From the NCBI RefSeq assembly GCF_007860125.1, contig NZ_SJPW01000004.1, positions 404,372-468,371 of the forward strand: DNA of 64,000 nt, given 5' to 3'. Positions 1-9,246 of this stretch are shown in pieces; positions within the stretch are counted from its first letter, which is position 1, and every line of letters starts with the position of its first letter. The notes under the pieces are model-generated. The model did not search any database. It worked only from the letters and a program-made list of their open reading frames with translations, and was not told where the DNA came from. Origin of the DNA: Rubripirellula tenax. Its GTDB lineage: Bacteria; Planctomycetota; Planctomycetia; Pirellulales; Pirellulaceae. Made by a program: the position numbers and the translations under genes.

Positions 1-1529
1 AACTGGAACTGACGCACGTCATCGAAAATGATGTGTTGACGATCACCAGCATCGAATCGAAACGAAGCAAGGTTTACCCGGTCACGTACCGCGTGACAGA
101 CTTGGTCACGCCGATTCCGAACTTCACGACCAGCTATGACGACGGCTTGGCCGGTGCACTTCGCAACGCCTACCAAATGTCGAACCCGCAAACCGACGTG
201 CACGTTGTGCCTGTGTCGGCGACCGATTTGGGCACTGGGATGGCGCGGCAAATGTCGCCGATGAACATGAGCGGATCGAACGTTCTTGGCCAATACAGTC
301 CGATGGGTGCTCAAGGCAGCTTTGGCATGGGCAATCCACCCGGCGGCGGAGGTGGAGCGGGCGGTGCTTCATTCGCGAACTTCGACAGCTTGATCGAACT
401 GATCCAAACGACGGTGGTTCCCGATACGTGGGACCTGTTAGGTGGCCCCAGTACGATGCGTGAATACGCTCAAAACTTGAGCTTGGTCATCAGCACGACC
501 AGTGACGTTCACGACCAAATTGCCGACCTGCTGGAATCACTTCGCCGTTTGCAAAACTTGCAGATCACGATCGAAGTCCGATTCATCACGCTTTCGGATA
601 CGTTCGCCGAACAGATCGGTGTCGACTTTGACCTGAGCTTTGACGACAACACGCGAAATATCCCTGACGATGACGCCGGTCCGAGCATTACGGTCGGATA
701 CGACGGACAGGCAATCACGTCGGACTTGGACATCAAGTTCAACAACGGCAACGCGGTTGTTCCTGCGTTCGGCGGTATTGGGGTAGCGAACCCGTCCACT
801 TTGGGATTCGCGATCCTCAGCGACATCGAAGCCTTCTTCTTCCTGCAAGCGGTCCAGTCCGATTCGCGGACCAACGTTATGCAGGCTCCGAAGGTAACGT
901 TGTTCGATGGACAATTCGCCAGCATCAGCGACGTGACACAGCGGCCGTTCGTTACCAGCATCACGCCGGTCGTGGGTGACTTTGCGGTCGCTCAACAACC
1001 GGTCATCGTGGTCCTGAACGAGGGAACGCAGTTGAACGTTCAAGGTTTGGTCAGTGATGACAAGCGATTCGTTCGCCTGACTTTGGTTCCGTTCTTCAGC
1101 CAAATCGGAAATGTCGACACCTTCACTTACGAAGGCAGTCGCACCTCCAACAACAGCAGTCGGTCAGAAACCGATACCAACGGTGACGGTGTTATCGACG
1201 AGCAAGACGAAGTAGACACCGAGAACTCGTCGGATATCATCACGGGCACCACGGTGCAGTTGCCCACCTTCGCGTTCACTTCGGTCAGCACGACCGTAAG
1301 CGTTCCCGATGGCGGAACGATCCTGCTGGGCGGTATCAAGCGGATGTCCGAAGGTCGTGTTGAAAGAGGAACCCCGCTTTTGAGCAAGATTCCTTACGTC
1401 AGCCGATTGTTCCGTAACGTTGCGACCAGCCGAACGGCGTCTAGCTTGATGCTGATGGTAACGCCGCGAATCATCATCCAGGAAGAAGAAGAACTGGCTC
1501 AAACAGGATTCAATCCGGCTAGCCAATAG
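1..1529 (+). CDS. Secretin (GspD/PilQ family), 5' partial
   Basis: This is the C-terminal part of an outer-membrane secretin, the gated channel through which type II secretion substrates or type IV pili cross the outer membrane. The frame is open to the first base, so the true start lies upstream; the GTG at 33 is internal. About 508 residues are visible. A glycine- and methionine-rich linker lies near residues 80-125 of the visible part, followed by an N-domain-like segment and then the secretin core. The core shows the VMQAPKVTLFDGQ signature, the SVPDGGTILLGG segment and the closing TPLLSKIPYVSRLFRN and LMVTPRII strands. An acidic, Asp/Asn-rich insertion (TDTNGDGVIDEQDE) interrupts the core and looks like a calcium-binding dockerin-type loop. 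Five pseudopilin genes at 46966-49388 could belong to the same machine, although they are unlinked. A clear terminator follows. Confidence 0.9.
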   Translation, partial: LELTHVIENDVLTITSIESKRSKVYPVTYRVTDLVTPIPNFTTSYDDGLAGALRNAYQMSNPQTDVHVVPVSATDLGTGMARQMSPMNMSGSNVLGQYSPMGAQGSFGMGNPPGGGGGAGGASFANFDSLIELIQTTVVPDTWDLLGGPSTMREYAQNLSLVISTTSDVHDQIADLLESLRRLQNLQITIEVRFITLSDTFAEQIGVDFDLSFDDNTRNIPDDDAGPSITVGYDGQAITSDLDIKFNNGNAVVPAFGGIGVANPSTLGFAILSDIEAFFFLQAVQSDSRTNVMQAPKVTLFDGQFASISDVTQRPFVTSITPVVGDFAVAQQPVIVVLNEGTQLNVQGLVSDDKRFVRLTLVPFFSQIGNVDTFTYEGSRTSNNSSRSETDTNGDGVIDEQDEVDTENSSDIITGTTVQLPTFAFTSVSTTVSVPDGGTILLGGIKRMSEGRVERGTPLLSKIPYVSRLFRNVATSRTASSLMLMVTPRIIIQEEEELAQTGFNPASQ

Positions 1530-1566
1530 TCCGGATTCGCAACAGCGAGTTCATCGAAACGAGAAA

Positions 1567-1595
1567 AGCCCTGCAGTGAAATGCAGGGCTTTTTT
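1567..1595 (+). terminator. Rho-independent terminator of the secretin gene
   Basis: A perfect 9-bp stem (AGCCCTGCA pairing with TGCAGGGCT) encloses a six-base loop (GTGAAA) and runs straight into a run of six T. It starts 37 bases after the secretin stop codon. Confidence 0.9.
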
Positions 1596-1643
1596 CGTTG
1601 TGGTTTGGTGTGAACCTGGCGGTAAAGACGCAGGCGAATGTCG

Positions 1644-1889
1644 TTAGCTGGAAATCGCCCTATTCTCGGCCGCCCGTTGAAGCGCTTCCTCGACACGTGC
1701 CATCAGCGGATCCGGCACGATGGCACGGGGGACATTGGATTCGTTCATGGAACTGTGATCGTCCGCATCAGCCTCCGCCACAAACTCAGCATTGCAGTGC
1801 TGACACGCCACGTTGTACCCAATCAACGATGCGCGAATCTGGACGCGGCGGCCGCAGGTCGGGCAAGATTGGGTGAATCGGATGGTCAT
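1644..1889 (-). CDS. Small zinc-ribbon protein
   Basis: The product is an 81-residue soluble protein whose first 40 residues form a treble-clef or zinc-ribbon-like unit: SCPTCGRRVQIR followed by ACQHCNAEF, that is, two CxxC pairs 18 residues apart. Such CPxCG-type small proteins are common in planctomycetes and often have unknown function. The tail is acidic, then helical (PLMARVEEALQRAAENRA). ATG at 1889 is preferred over the adjacent upstream GTG at 1892 because a GGAG box sits seven bases before the ATG. The gene converges on the secretin gene. No specific function can be named. Confidence 0.75.
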   Translation of the reverse strand: MTIRFTQSCPTCGRRVQIRASLIGYNVACQHCNAEFVAEADADDHSSMNESNVPRAIVPDPLMARVEEALQRAAENRAISS

Positions 1890-2390
1890 CACAAAACTCC
1901 ATTAGTGAGTGTGAAGGGGGCCAATTGCCGAATAAGGTGGGATTCTATCCCTAGATCGGCTGCAAGGCAATGTTATTCGCCAATAATCGGTTCATACCGC
2001 TACTTTTCGGTTCATTGAGTCGCCAAAATGATACCACAGGGGCACGAATCCCCTCTGCAGGGTACCTAGCATAGCACTTTTGCTTACCCATGCCAGCGAA
2101 AGGTGCTGAAAAAGGTGTGACTATCTGGCGACTGGGATGTCCTTGATGCTTGTAAGTCGCCGGACCATGCAACAAGGTTCGCAGCGTAGTACCGGTTCGT
2201 CAAATCGGAATCATCCCGCAACGGACTCGCTCCGGACTTGGGACACTGCAGGTTGACGGGGCGGTGGGTTCCTCAGTCGCAATCGTTTACGATTTGGGAC
2301 CAAACGAAAGGGGGCCGGGACCGAGGAAATCAAAAAGGTCTTTTCTAATTTCCGTCCGACACTTATGAACGCGAGCCAGGCGGTATCACG
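1890..2390. other. Intergenic region without a recognisable gene
   Basis: About 500 bases separate the zinc-ribbon gene from the phosphatase gene and must hold promoters for these divergent genes. Short open frames here have no family features, no good ribosome-binding sites and no biased codon use. A weak 5-bp hairpin (AGGGG/CCCCT) lies at 2038-2054. The base composition is lower in GC than in the neighbouring genes. I see no RNA gene or mobile element. Confidence 0.6.
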
Positions 2391-2891
2391 ATGACTACCA
2401 AACGAGTTTTGTTTGTATGCATGGGAAACATTTGCCGATCGCCCGCTGGCGAGGCCGTCATGCAGCGTTTTGCGACGGAATTCGGCGTCGACGTGGAAGT
2501 CGATTCGGCAGGGACGCACGGCTACCACGTGGGTGACCCCGCGGACGCTCGCATGCGCGCCGCAGCCGAGGCACGTGGCTACGAACTGAACAGCCGCGGC
2601 CGGCAAGTAACGGTCGATGATTTGGCCCCCAACCGTTTCGACTTGGTTTTGGCGATGGATGCCGAAAACCACACGATCCTTCAAGAAATGGCGGGCGGGA
2701 TCAAGCCACACATACGCATGTTCAGCGACTATCTCAGCGACACGGATTGGCCCCAAGACGTCCCCGATCCGTACTACGGCGAAGCCGAGGGCTTCAAAAT
2801 GGTGCTGGACATGTTGGAGGAAGGTTGTCCGATCATCCTGCAAACGTTGATGGGCGAAGATATTTTCGCCGGCGAATTCGACGACGAGTAG
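2391..2891 (+). CDS. Low-molecular-weight protein tyrosine phosphatase
   Basis: This is a cytoplasmic LMW-PTP of 166 residues, typical for the family, which removes phosphate through a cysteinyl-phosphate intermediate. The P-loop is CMGNICRSP at residues 10-18, with nucleophile Cys10 and Arg16, and the general acid is Asp126 in DPYYG. The isoleucine at position 14 and the two tyrosines after the DP motif are features of true tyrosine phosphatases. In contrast, the phosphatase domain at 16.1-17.3 kb has threonine at the equivalent of Ile14. The gene stands alone, next to a convergent thioredoxin-like gene. The tail is acidic (EFDDE). Possible substrates include tyrosine kinases of exopolysaccharide export, but no such genes are nearby. 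Confidence 0.9.
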   Translation: MTTKRVLFVCMGNICRSPAGEAVMQRFATEFGVDVEVDSAGTHGYHVGDPADARMRAAAEARGYELNSRGRQVTVDDLAPNRFDLVLAMDAENHTILQEMAGGIKPHIRMFSDYLSDTDWPQDVPDPYYGEAEGFKMVLDMLEEGCPIILQTLMGEDIFAGEFDDE

Positions 2892-2901
2892 CAGCGAACG
2901 G

Positions 2902-3549
2902 TTATTTCTTTCGCGTACGTCGTTCGCGTTGGAACCGAATCTGACATCCGATCGGAACCGTTTCGGTCAACTCGAGTGGCTTGCCATCCAACAGGGCGTC
3001 AACCGCATTGGCTACAAATGGCTGGGTAACATTCTTACCATCGGGACGATCGTCCATCGAACCCATGTAAACGACGTGACGTTTCCCGTCATCGTCCTTC
3101 GCGCCAAGCACAAAAAATTCGGGTGTGTACTTCGCACCAAACCTTTTCGCGATCTGTTGCGATTCGTCAAACAAGTACGTGAACGCGAACGCCTTTGAAT
3201 TGGCCTTTTCTTTCATGGCATCGAAGGAGTCTTCGTCGATCGTGTTGACGTTGATCGCAACGACGGCAACCTGTCGCGGTGAGTAGTTATCGTGCACCCA
3301 CTTCAAGCGTTCTTCCACGTCAACGGCGTACGGGCAACTGTTGCAGGTGAACGCAACCACGACGGCAAGCTGATCGCCCAATTCCGTCGATCCATGACGC
3401 TTGCCGTCGACGCCCGGCAGATCGGCCCAAGTCGGCGCTTCGTCACCGATACTAAGGACGCTGTTGAATTCGCCGGCCAATGTGCTATCCAACACACCGA
3501 TCGAGGACGAAACAGCCAAAAGCGTTACGGCGAAGAAATAGCGAATCAT
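2902..3549 (-). CDS. Secreted thioredoxin-fold (AhpC/TSA-like) protein
   Basis: The product is a 215-residue exported redoxin. A signal peptide (MIRYFFAVTLLAVSSS... up to about residue 25) precedes a thioredoxin fold starting at VLSIGDEAPTW. The redox centre is CNSCPY, a CxxCP motif at about residues 68-73. The TPEFFVL segment supplies the cis-proline region. Peroxiredoxin-like proteins of this type are frequent in planctomycetes and probably act in extracytoplasmic thiol chemistry; the substrate is unknown. ATG at 3549 was chosen over an upstream GTG at 3576 because an AGGA box sits just before it and the signal peptide begins there. The gene converges on the tyrosine phosphatase gene with a gap of ten bases. 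Confidence 0.82.
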   Translation of the reverse strand: MIRYFFAVTLLAVSSSIGVLDSTLAGEFNSVLSIGDEAPTWADLPGVDGKRHGSTELGDQLAVVVAFTCNSCPYAVDVEERLKWVHDNYSPRQVAVVAINVNTIDEDSFDAMKEKANSKAFAFTYLFDESQQIAKRFGAKYTPEFFVLGAKDDDGKRHVVYMGSMDDRPDGKNVTQPFVANAVDALLDGKPLELTETVPIGCQIRFQRERRTRKK

Positions 3550-3758
3550 GAAACGTCCTGCCCGTTTGATGGTCACGATGTTGATGAATGGATCACTCGT
3601 ATCCTAGCAAAGCGAGTTAGCAGGACGAAGAAAAATCGCTGATCAGGACTGGGTTTCATTCGGCGGCGCACTAGAATGCTTGAAAAGCGGAACGAAATTT
3701 CGTTCCAAGGCCAACTGCACCCAGCTCGAGATCTAGCAGGCGGATACAGCGTTACCTG

Positions 3759-4499
3759 ATGCAACAGACCATTCGTTCGATCGACATTCACTTACTTGAG
3801 CGGCTATTCCAATCATTGCCTGATACGGCGTTCTTCATCAAAGATTTTCAAGGTCGCTACTTGGTCGTCAATGAATCGCTGCGGGCGCGGCACGGTTTGG
3901 AACATAGTGGTGACGCGATTGGGAAGCGGCCATCGGACATTTGCCCAGGGGACTTCGGACGTGTACCGGCTGAGCAAGACACCAAAGTCTTACAGACTGG
4001 TTGCCCCTTAGTCGATCATCTTGAAATGCATTGGTACTTGCCCCAGGAACCTGTTTGGTGCTTGACGACGAAGCTGCCCATCGTTGCCGACGATGGCAGC
4101 ATCGCCGGCCTCATTGGGTTCTCCCGTGACGTTCGTACTCCGCTTGAAAACCATGAGATCCCCAAGAAATTCGCTGAGATTCTCGATCTCTTTGAAGACA
4201 ACCTGATCGAATACGGGACTGCGTCGTCGCTTGCCCAGCAGTCCGGGATATCGCTGCAACGACTCGCCCGATTGACGAAGCGACTCTTTGGATTGTCCCC
4301 CACCCAATTCATAAGCAAAACCCGAATCGCGGTTGCGTCGCGCCTGCTGTTTGAAACGAACCGAGCCGTTTCTGAAATCGCCTTGACGAGCGGCTTCTAT
4401 GATCAAAGCGCTTTCACCCGAGCGTTCCGCACCGCAACGGGTGTCACCCCAACCGCTTACCGACTGCAAGCAAAATCGATTGCCGACCAATCGAAGTAA
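3759..4499 (+). CDS. PAS-domain AraC-family transcriptional regulator
   Basis: This is a one-component DNA-binding regulator of 246 residues. Residues about 12-130 form a PAS sensor domain (LPDTAFFIKDFQGRYLVVNESL, then GLIGFSRDV). Residues about 150-240 form the AraC/XylS double helix-turn-helix, with the conserved second-helix motif SEIALTSGFYDQSAFTRAFR and the family ending GVTPTAYR. The gene lies directly upstream of, and in the same direction as, an enolase-superfamily enzyme gene and a sulfatase gene, so it may control a small catabolic cassette in response to a ligand bound by the PAS domain. That link is inferred from position only. The ligand cannot be read from the sequence. Confidence 0.88.
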   Translation: MQQTIRSIDIHLLERLFQSLPDTAFFIKDFQGRYLVVNESLRARHGLEHSGDAIGKRPSDICPGDFGRVPAEQDTKVLQTGCPLVDHLEMHWYLPQEPVWCLTTKLPIVADDGSIAGLIGFSRDVRTPLENHEIPKKFAEILDLFEDNLIEYGTASSLAQQSGISLQRLARLTKRLFGLSPTQFISKTRIAVASRLLFETNRAVSEIALTSGFYDQSAFTRAFRTATGVTPTAYRLQAKSIADQSK

Positions 4500-4629
4500 T
4501 GGCCATCCGCGCGCGAAGCATCCTTCGATGTGCGCAAATCGTTCGCTCCGCGATTTACTTAGCCAAGTGGGGCGGAGCAAACGAGGATACGATAGTGGCG
4601 TGACTTCGCTCCACTAAACCGTAAGCACG

Positions 4630-5838
4630 GTGTCTATGAAAATCACTCGAATATTTGCGCATCGCGTCGAATTGCCCTTGGTCGAAGGCAACTATACCTG
4701 GAATCGGGGTAACTTCGTTTCAGTTTTTGACAGTACCGTGGTTGGCGTCGAAACGGACGAAGGGCTGATCGGATACGGCGAAGCGTGTCCTTTGGGTTCC
4801 TGCTACCTTCCTGCCTATGCCGACGGTGTTCGTGCGGGGCTGCGAGAATTGGGTCCGCACTTGCTCGGCTTTGATCCTCGCGAATTAGGAGTGCTGAACC
4901 AGCAGATGGATGCCAGTTTGGCTGGGCACCCGTATGTGAAGTCCGCGATCGACATCGCTTGCTGGGACATTCTTGGCAAGGCGACGGGCTTGCCGGTTTG
5001 CGTCCTGATGGGCGGACGCTTTGGCGATGGAGTGCGACTGTACCGCGCGATTTCACAGTTGGATCCCGAACTGATGGCAGAGAATGTCGCCATGTATCGC
5101 GACCAGGGTTACACGCGTTTTCAACTGAAAGTTGGCGGTGATCCCGATACAGATATCGAGCGGATTCATGCCGCTCGGGCCGTGCTTCGACCCAACGACC
5201 GCTTGGTCGCGGACGCGAACTGTGGCTGGTCCCAGCACGAGGCGATGCGGGTCGTTCAAGGGGTTCGCGATTTGGATGTCTATATCGAACAACCGTGCTT
5301 AACCTATGAAGAGTCGTTGTCGATTCGACGCAACACAAACTTGCCGTTCATCATGGACGAGAACATCGACTCCTTAGCGATGTTGCTTCGCGCCAACCGC
5401 GATCAGGCAATGGATGTGGTGAATTTAAAAATCAGCAAGTTCGGCGGGCTGACAAAAACCAAACAAGCACGCGATCTGTGCGTTTCCCTCGGGCTGGCGA
5501 TGACGATCGAGGACACGTGGGGGAGCGACATTACGACAGCCGCGATCGCGCACTTGGCACACAGCTCGCCAGAGTCGCTTCGCTTCACGAGCACCGATTT
5601 CAATAGCTACAACACCGTCAGCAACGCGTCGGGGGCACCCCAGCGACAATCGGGGTTCATGTCGGCAGGGGACGAACCGGGGCTCGGCGTTAGCCCTCGG
5701 CTTGAAGTGCTGGGCGAAGTCGTTTGGCAATGCGCCATCCGCAATCGGATTTCGGAAAGCAGCACGCCAGTCTCCAACATCCATCAAGCCAAAGCGACTA
5801 GCGTTGCCAATCCAGCATCTCTCGCGAAAGCAAAATAG
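4630..5838 (+). CDS. Mandelate racemase/muconate lactonizing enzyme family protein
   Basis: This enolase-superfamily enzyme has about 400 residues and abstracts a proton alpha to a carboxylate held by a divalent metal. The N-terminal capping domain is followed by a barrel with Lys167 (QLKVGG), the metal ligands Asp195 (VADAN), Glu220 (IEQP) and Asp243 (MDEN), and Lys270 in KISKFGG. Two opposing lysines place it in the MLE subgroup. The wording around DANCGW, EQPC and EDTWGSD resembles hydroxyproline- and hydroxyproline-betaine-acting members (dehydratase or 2-epimerase); this assignment is tentative. Start: the GTG at 4630 or the ATG at 4636, neither with a strong ribosome-binding site. The sulfatase gene begins four bases after its stop, so the two are probably cotranscribed. 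Confidence 0.85.
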   Translation: MSMKITRIFAHRVELPLVEGNYTWNRGNFVSVFDSTVVGVETDEGLIGYGEACPLGSCYLPAYADGVRAGLRELGPHLLGFDPRELGVLNQQMDASLAGHPYVKSAIDIACWDILGKATGLPVCVLMGGRFGDGVRLYRAISQLDPELMAENVAMYRDQGYTRFQLKVGGDPDTDIERIHAARAVLRPNDRLVADANCGWSQHEAMRVVQGVRDLDVYIEQPCLTYEESLSIRRNTNLPFIMDENIDSLAMLLRANRDQAMDVVNLKISKFGGLTKTKQARDLCVSLGLAMTIEDTWGSDITTAAIAHLAHSSPESLRFTSTDFNSYNTVSNASGAPQRQSGFMSAGDEPGLGVSPRLEVLGEVVWQCAIRNRISESSTPVSNIHQAKATSVANPASLAKAK

Positions 5839-5842
5839 ACTC

Positions 5843-7282
5843 ATGCGTTTACCTCTACCGTCGGTCACGATGCTTGGGCTGTGGCTACTGATGGCTGTCG
5901 GGGCACCGACATCAACCAAAGCCGAATCGATCCAGAAACCCAACATCATTTACATCATGATGGATGAATGGGGCTACTTCGAATCTTCGGGGATGGGCCA
6001 TCCGATTTTGAGTACCCCAAACATTGACAACATGGCACGCGAAGGGATGCGGTTCACGCAATTCTTGGCCGGCGGGAACGTCTGCGCTCCGACTCGCAGT
6101 ACCCTGATGACTGGTCAGCACACCGGACACACGACCGTACGTCTAAACGGCGGAGCCGCCGCTCTGCGCGCAGACGACCGCACGATTGCCGACGTGCTTC
6201 ACGAGCGTGGGTACGCGACGGGTGGCTTTGGGAAATGGGGTCTCGGGGATGCGGGAACGTCAGGCGTTCCGGAGAATCACGGATTTGATACGTTCTTCGG
6301 CTACTACCATCAAGTTCACGCGCACGTCCACTACCCTCGCTACCTGCTTCGTAACAGCGTCAAAATTCCGCTTGCGGGGAACACGGGTGATCCGTTTGTC
6401 GGTGAAGTGTTCGCGCATCAACGGATTCACGAAGCCGGGCTGAGCTTCATCCGCGAGAACGCCGCACGGCCGTTCTTTGCGTACCTACCGTGGACACCAC
6501 CGCACGGCCACTGGGGAATGCCCAAAGATGATCCCGCTTTTATTAAGTACCGCGATAAGAAGTGGGATGCAAAAAATCAGCGTGGCGAAATGGACGCCCA
6601 AATCTACGCGGCCATGGTCGAGATGGTCGATCGTCAAACCGGGGAAATCTTTCAACTGCTACGCGAACTCGACCTCGATCAAAAAACAATCGTCTTCGTT
6701 TGCGGTGACAACGGCGGCCAAGCCTACTTCGAAGATGAGGGTCATCCTCACGGCTTTTTTGGTCCTAACCTGAACCCGAAAACGGGCGAGCGATTCCGAG
6801 CCGGCAAGGGAACGTTTTACGAAGGTGGGCTGCGGATTCCATTCATTGTTCGTTGGCCCGGTCAGATTGCTGCTGGTTCAGTATCGAATCATCTCGGGTA
6901 CTTCCCGGACGTGATGGCAACGCTCGCGGAGCTGGTGGGCGCGACGTTAGATGAAAATGCCGACGGAATTTCGATTCTGCCAACCTTGTTGGGCGAAGCC
7001 GTCGTCAAGCGCGAACAGCAACAACATCCTTACCTGTACTGGGAAGACGGAAAGAGCATGGCCGTTCGAGTGGATAATTGGAAAGCCATCCGGCCGACTC
7101 CGTCGGCTCCGCTCGAGCTATACGATTTAAGCAACGATTTGGAAGAGAAACACAATGTTGCGGAAATTTTCCCTGACATGGTCGAAAAAATGAAGTCGCA
7201 CGCTGCCGAAGCACATTCCGCCCCACGATCAGGCGCTGTTCTGGACCCGAGTGCCAGATTCCAAGGCCACGCCGTCCCTTAA
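5843..7282 (+). CDS. Secreted type I (formylglycine) sulfatase
   Basis: The product is an exported arylsulfatase-family enzyme of 479 residues that hydrolyses sulfate esters. A signal peptide covers residues 1-28. The active-site signature is CAPTRS with Cys81, Pro83 and Arg85; Cys81 would be converted to formylglycine by a sulfatase-modifying enzyme not seen here. The first metal site is Asp41-Glu42 (MMDEWG), where many members have Asp-Asp. The later metal and substrate motifs GKWGLGD and CGDNGG are present. ATG at 5843 was chosen because a longer frame would run deep into the preceding gene and would hide the signal peptide. Planctomycetes use such enzymes on sulfated polysaccharides, but the substrate here is not evident. 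Confidence 0.9.
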   Translation: MRLPLPSVTMLGLWLLMAVGAPTSTKAESIQKPNIIYIMMDEWGYFESSGMGHPILSTPNIDNMAREGMRFTQFLAGGNVCAPTRSTLMTGQHTGHTTVRLNGGAAALRADDRTIADVLHERGYATGGFGKWGLGDAGTSGVPENHGFDTFFGYYHQVHAHVHYPRYLLRNSVKIPLAGNTGDPFVGEVFAHQRIHEAGLSFIRENAARPFFAYLPWTPPHGHWGMPKDDPAFIKYRDKKWDAKNQRGEMDAQIYAAMVEMVDRQTGEIFQLLRELDLDQKTIVFVCGDNGGQAYFEDEGHPHGFFGPNLNPKTGERFRAGKGTFYEGGLRIPFIVRWPGQIAAGSVSNHLGYFPDVMATLAELVGATLDENADGISILPTLLGEAVVKREQQQHPYLYWEDGKSMAVRVDNWKAIRPTPSAPLELYDLSNDLEEKHNVAEIFPDMVEKMKSHAAEAHSAPRSGAVLDPSARFQGHAVP

Positions 7283-7295
7283 GGAGACGGTGTGG
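7263..7295 (+). terminator. Hairpin over the sulfatase stop codon
   Basis: Imperfect inverted repeat GGCCACGCCGTCCC / GGAGACGGTGTGGCT separated by TTAA, with some G-T pairs. It overlaps the last codons of the sulfatase gene and lacks a T run, so it is at best a weak or factor-dependent terminator or a stabilising 3' structure. Confidence 0.35.
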
Positions 7296-7524
7296 CTTCG
7301 AATGATCCACTCGCAACATTTCCATGTGGTGTTCGGACTCTTGCGTACGGCCGATGCGTTTGTCCGTGTAAACAGCATCGACGATTCATCCAAGTGGCGA
7401 CCGTGCGCATTTTCCACTTTGGGTGATCGATTCATCCAATAACGCTTGGAATGAGCAGCCTATTTTGAAAGCGTTGTCGTAGAAAACGACTAGATGTTTT
7501 TTCTCTTTCGAGCCAGGGTGTGTG

Positions 7525-8739
7525 ATGAGAAATCCAAGAAGCTTACGAGCATTCACATTGGTTGAGCTACTGGTGGTAATCGCCATCATCGGTGTTCTAG
7601 TTGGATTGCTTTTGCCAGCCGTGCAAGCTGCGCGCGAAGCAGCTCGCCGGATGAGTTGCAGTAACAATTTCAAACAGATTGGGCTGGGCATTCACAACTA
7701 TCACTCCGCCTTTAACCAACTGCCCACTCAAGGCACCGGTACGAAGGGTCCAGATGCTGGTAAAGTCGCAAGTGATTATCGCGGGAATAATCGCATCGAA
7801 CTTTCCGCTTTGGTCGGCCTGATGCCATTCGTGGAACAACAGGCGTTGTGGGAACAAATTAGCAATCGTTTTCAAACCGATATCAACGGAACGCCAGCGT
7901 TTTACAACGCGATGGGACCATGGCCCAACGCGTCGCTAACAAACTATACGGCCTTCGGGAGTTATGATCCGTGGCTCGCGAACATTCCCACGTTACGTTG
8001 CCCCAGCGATCCAGGTGTGGGGCTTCCTGCTCAAGGACGCACGAACTATGCAGTCTGCACGGGCGACTCGTGTGATACGAGCTTTGGCGGCGCGTTGAAT
8101 CGATTGTCCGGTTTACCCAACGGCACAACCTACGATCGAGCAAAGGTATCGATGAGGGGTGCGTTTGCGGTGCAAATCAAGACAGGCTTTCGAGACTGCC
8201 TTGACGGTCTTTCCAATACGATTTACGCCGGTGAGATCACGACGGACTTGGGCGATCAGGACAAGCGAACCCAAATTGTTGCCTACCCGGGCAATATCAT
8301 TTCCTTGGGTGGGAATTTGGGCTGTCGTCCAAGTATCGATCCACTTCGCCCCAACTTCTGGTCCGCCACGCCAGCACCGAACACCTTGTTTGCAAGTGCT
8401 GAGGAGCGACGTGGTTACAAGTGGGCGTCGGTGCTTCCGATTTACACTCAAATGTTTACGATTCTGCCACCAAATTCCGAACTGTGTGGCAACTCAAACG
8501 CGGTCTCCATCGTCATGGCTCCGCCAAGCAGTCGGCACCAAGGCGGCGTTCACGTCCTGATGGGTGACGGCGCCGTGAAATTCGTGACGGATTCGATCGA
8601 AGCTGGGGATTCCAGCTTTGGCCAGGTTGGGATCCACGCATTGCATTCCCCGGCATCGAGACCTGGAATCGCAAGCCCCTACGGACTTTGGGGAGCCCTG
8701 GGCACTCGGGCTTCAAAAGAGTTGATCGAAGAGTTCTAA
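7525..8739 (+). CDS. DUF1559 pseudopilin-like protein
   Basis: The product has 404 residues and belongs to the DUF1559 family, which is strongly expanded in planctomycetes. The N-terminus is a type IV prepilin leader: a short basic segment, then [34 protein letters not shown] with cleavage expected before the phenylalanine and glutamate at +5. The family block [19 protein letters not shown] follows at about residues 42-60, and the C-terminal signature [20 protein letters not shown] (H-x9-DG) is near residues 330-350. The protein is probably anchored in the membrane and exposed outside; no function is established. Start is the ATG at 7525 just after a GTG; an AGCCAGGG box lies upstream. A small lipoprotein gene follows, a common pairing. 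Confidence 0.92.
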   Translation: MRNPRSLRAFTLVELLVVIAIIGVLVGLLLPAVQAAREAARRMSCSNNFKQIGLGIHNYHSAFNQLPTQGTGTKGPDAGKVASDYRGNNRIELSALVGLMPFVEQQALWEQISNRFQTDINGTPAFYNAMGPWPNASLTNYTAFGSYDPWLANIPTLRCPSDPGVGLPAQGRTNYAVCTGDSCDTSFGGALNRLSGLPNGTTYDRAKVSMRGAFAVQIKTGFRDCLDGLSNTIYAGEITTDLGDQDKRTQIVAYPGNIISLGGNLGCRPSIDPLRPNFWSATPAPNTLFASAEERRGYKWASVLPIYTQMFTILPPNSELCGNSNAVSIVMAPPSSRHQGGVHVLMGDGAVKFVTDSIEAGDSSFGQVGIHALHSPASRPGIASPYGLWGALGTRASKELIEEF

Positions 8740-8795
8740 GTTAACGCTTCGATCAAAGTGTATCTTCCCACTCCTAAAATTAAGGTCGTCGATTC

Positions 8796-8978
8796 ATGAC
8801 CCGCTATATTTTTGTCACGGTAGTATGTTTCTGTCTCGTCCAGTTTGTCGGCTGCGGCGGCGGCAGCAAAGAACCGGGCGTGGCTGCGAAGCCAGACGAG
8901 ATCAGTGCCTATATGGCGGCTCATCCAGAATTGGAATTTGACACGACGGACCCAGACGTAACCCCATCCCAAGAGTAG
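8796..8978 (+). CDS. Small lipoprotein partner of the DUF1559 protein
   Basis: This is a 60-residue predicted lipoprotein. The signal segment MTRYIFVTVVCFCLVQFVGC ends in a lipobox with Cys20, followed by GGGSKEPGV. The mature part is short, acidic and probably disordered (DTTDPDVTPSQE). Small lipoproteins of this kind are often encoded directly behind DUF1559 genes in planctomycetes; here the gap is 56 bases on the same strand. The function is unknown. Confidence 0.75.
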   Translation: MTRYIFVTVVCFCLVQFVGCGGGSKEPGVAAKPDEISAYMAAHPELEFDTTDPDVTPSQE

Positions 8979-9206
8979 GCACGGCAGGGCGACACCTAGT
9001 GTTGCCGTGGCAATCTCATACCGGACCGTTTTTCCAGTTGGATTGGGATCACGGCCTGTGTGGTCCTTGGTCCATAGTCCCTGTATGGTTTGCACGCCAA
9101 CGCGGCACAGCAATCTGGTCGGCTAGATCGCGTTCCGGGTCCGGATCACGAACCGGGCCGGGTTTTCAGCGGCGCCGGCGGGCCGTCCCGGTTCATCGCG
9201 TTAAGA

Positions 9207-9239
9207 GCCGACGCGTCGGCCGTGGCCGTCTTCACGGCC
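9207..9239. terminator. Palindrome plus hairpin between convergent genes
   Basis: A perfect 14-base palindrome (GCCGACGCGTCGGC, 9207-9220) is followed at once by a 6-bp stem with a CTTC loop (GGCCGT/ACGGCC, 9224-9239). They lie between the lipoprotein gene and the oppositely oriented aminotransferase gene. The surrounding 130 bases are unusually GC-rich. A bidirectional transcription stop is the simplest reading, but there is no T run. Confidence 0.45.
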
Positions 9240-9246
9240 CGCACGG

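Noticed and set aside
2211-2843. 210-codon frame opposite the tyrosine phosphatase
   Set aside because: It overlaps nearly the entire LMW phosphatase gene and lacks motifs.
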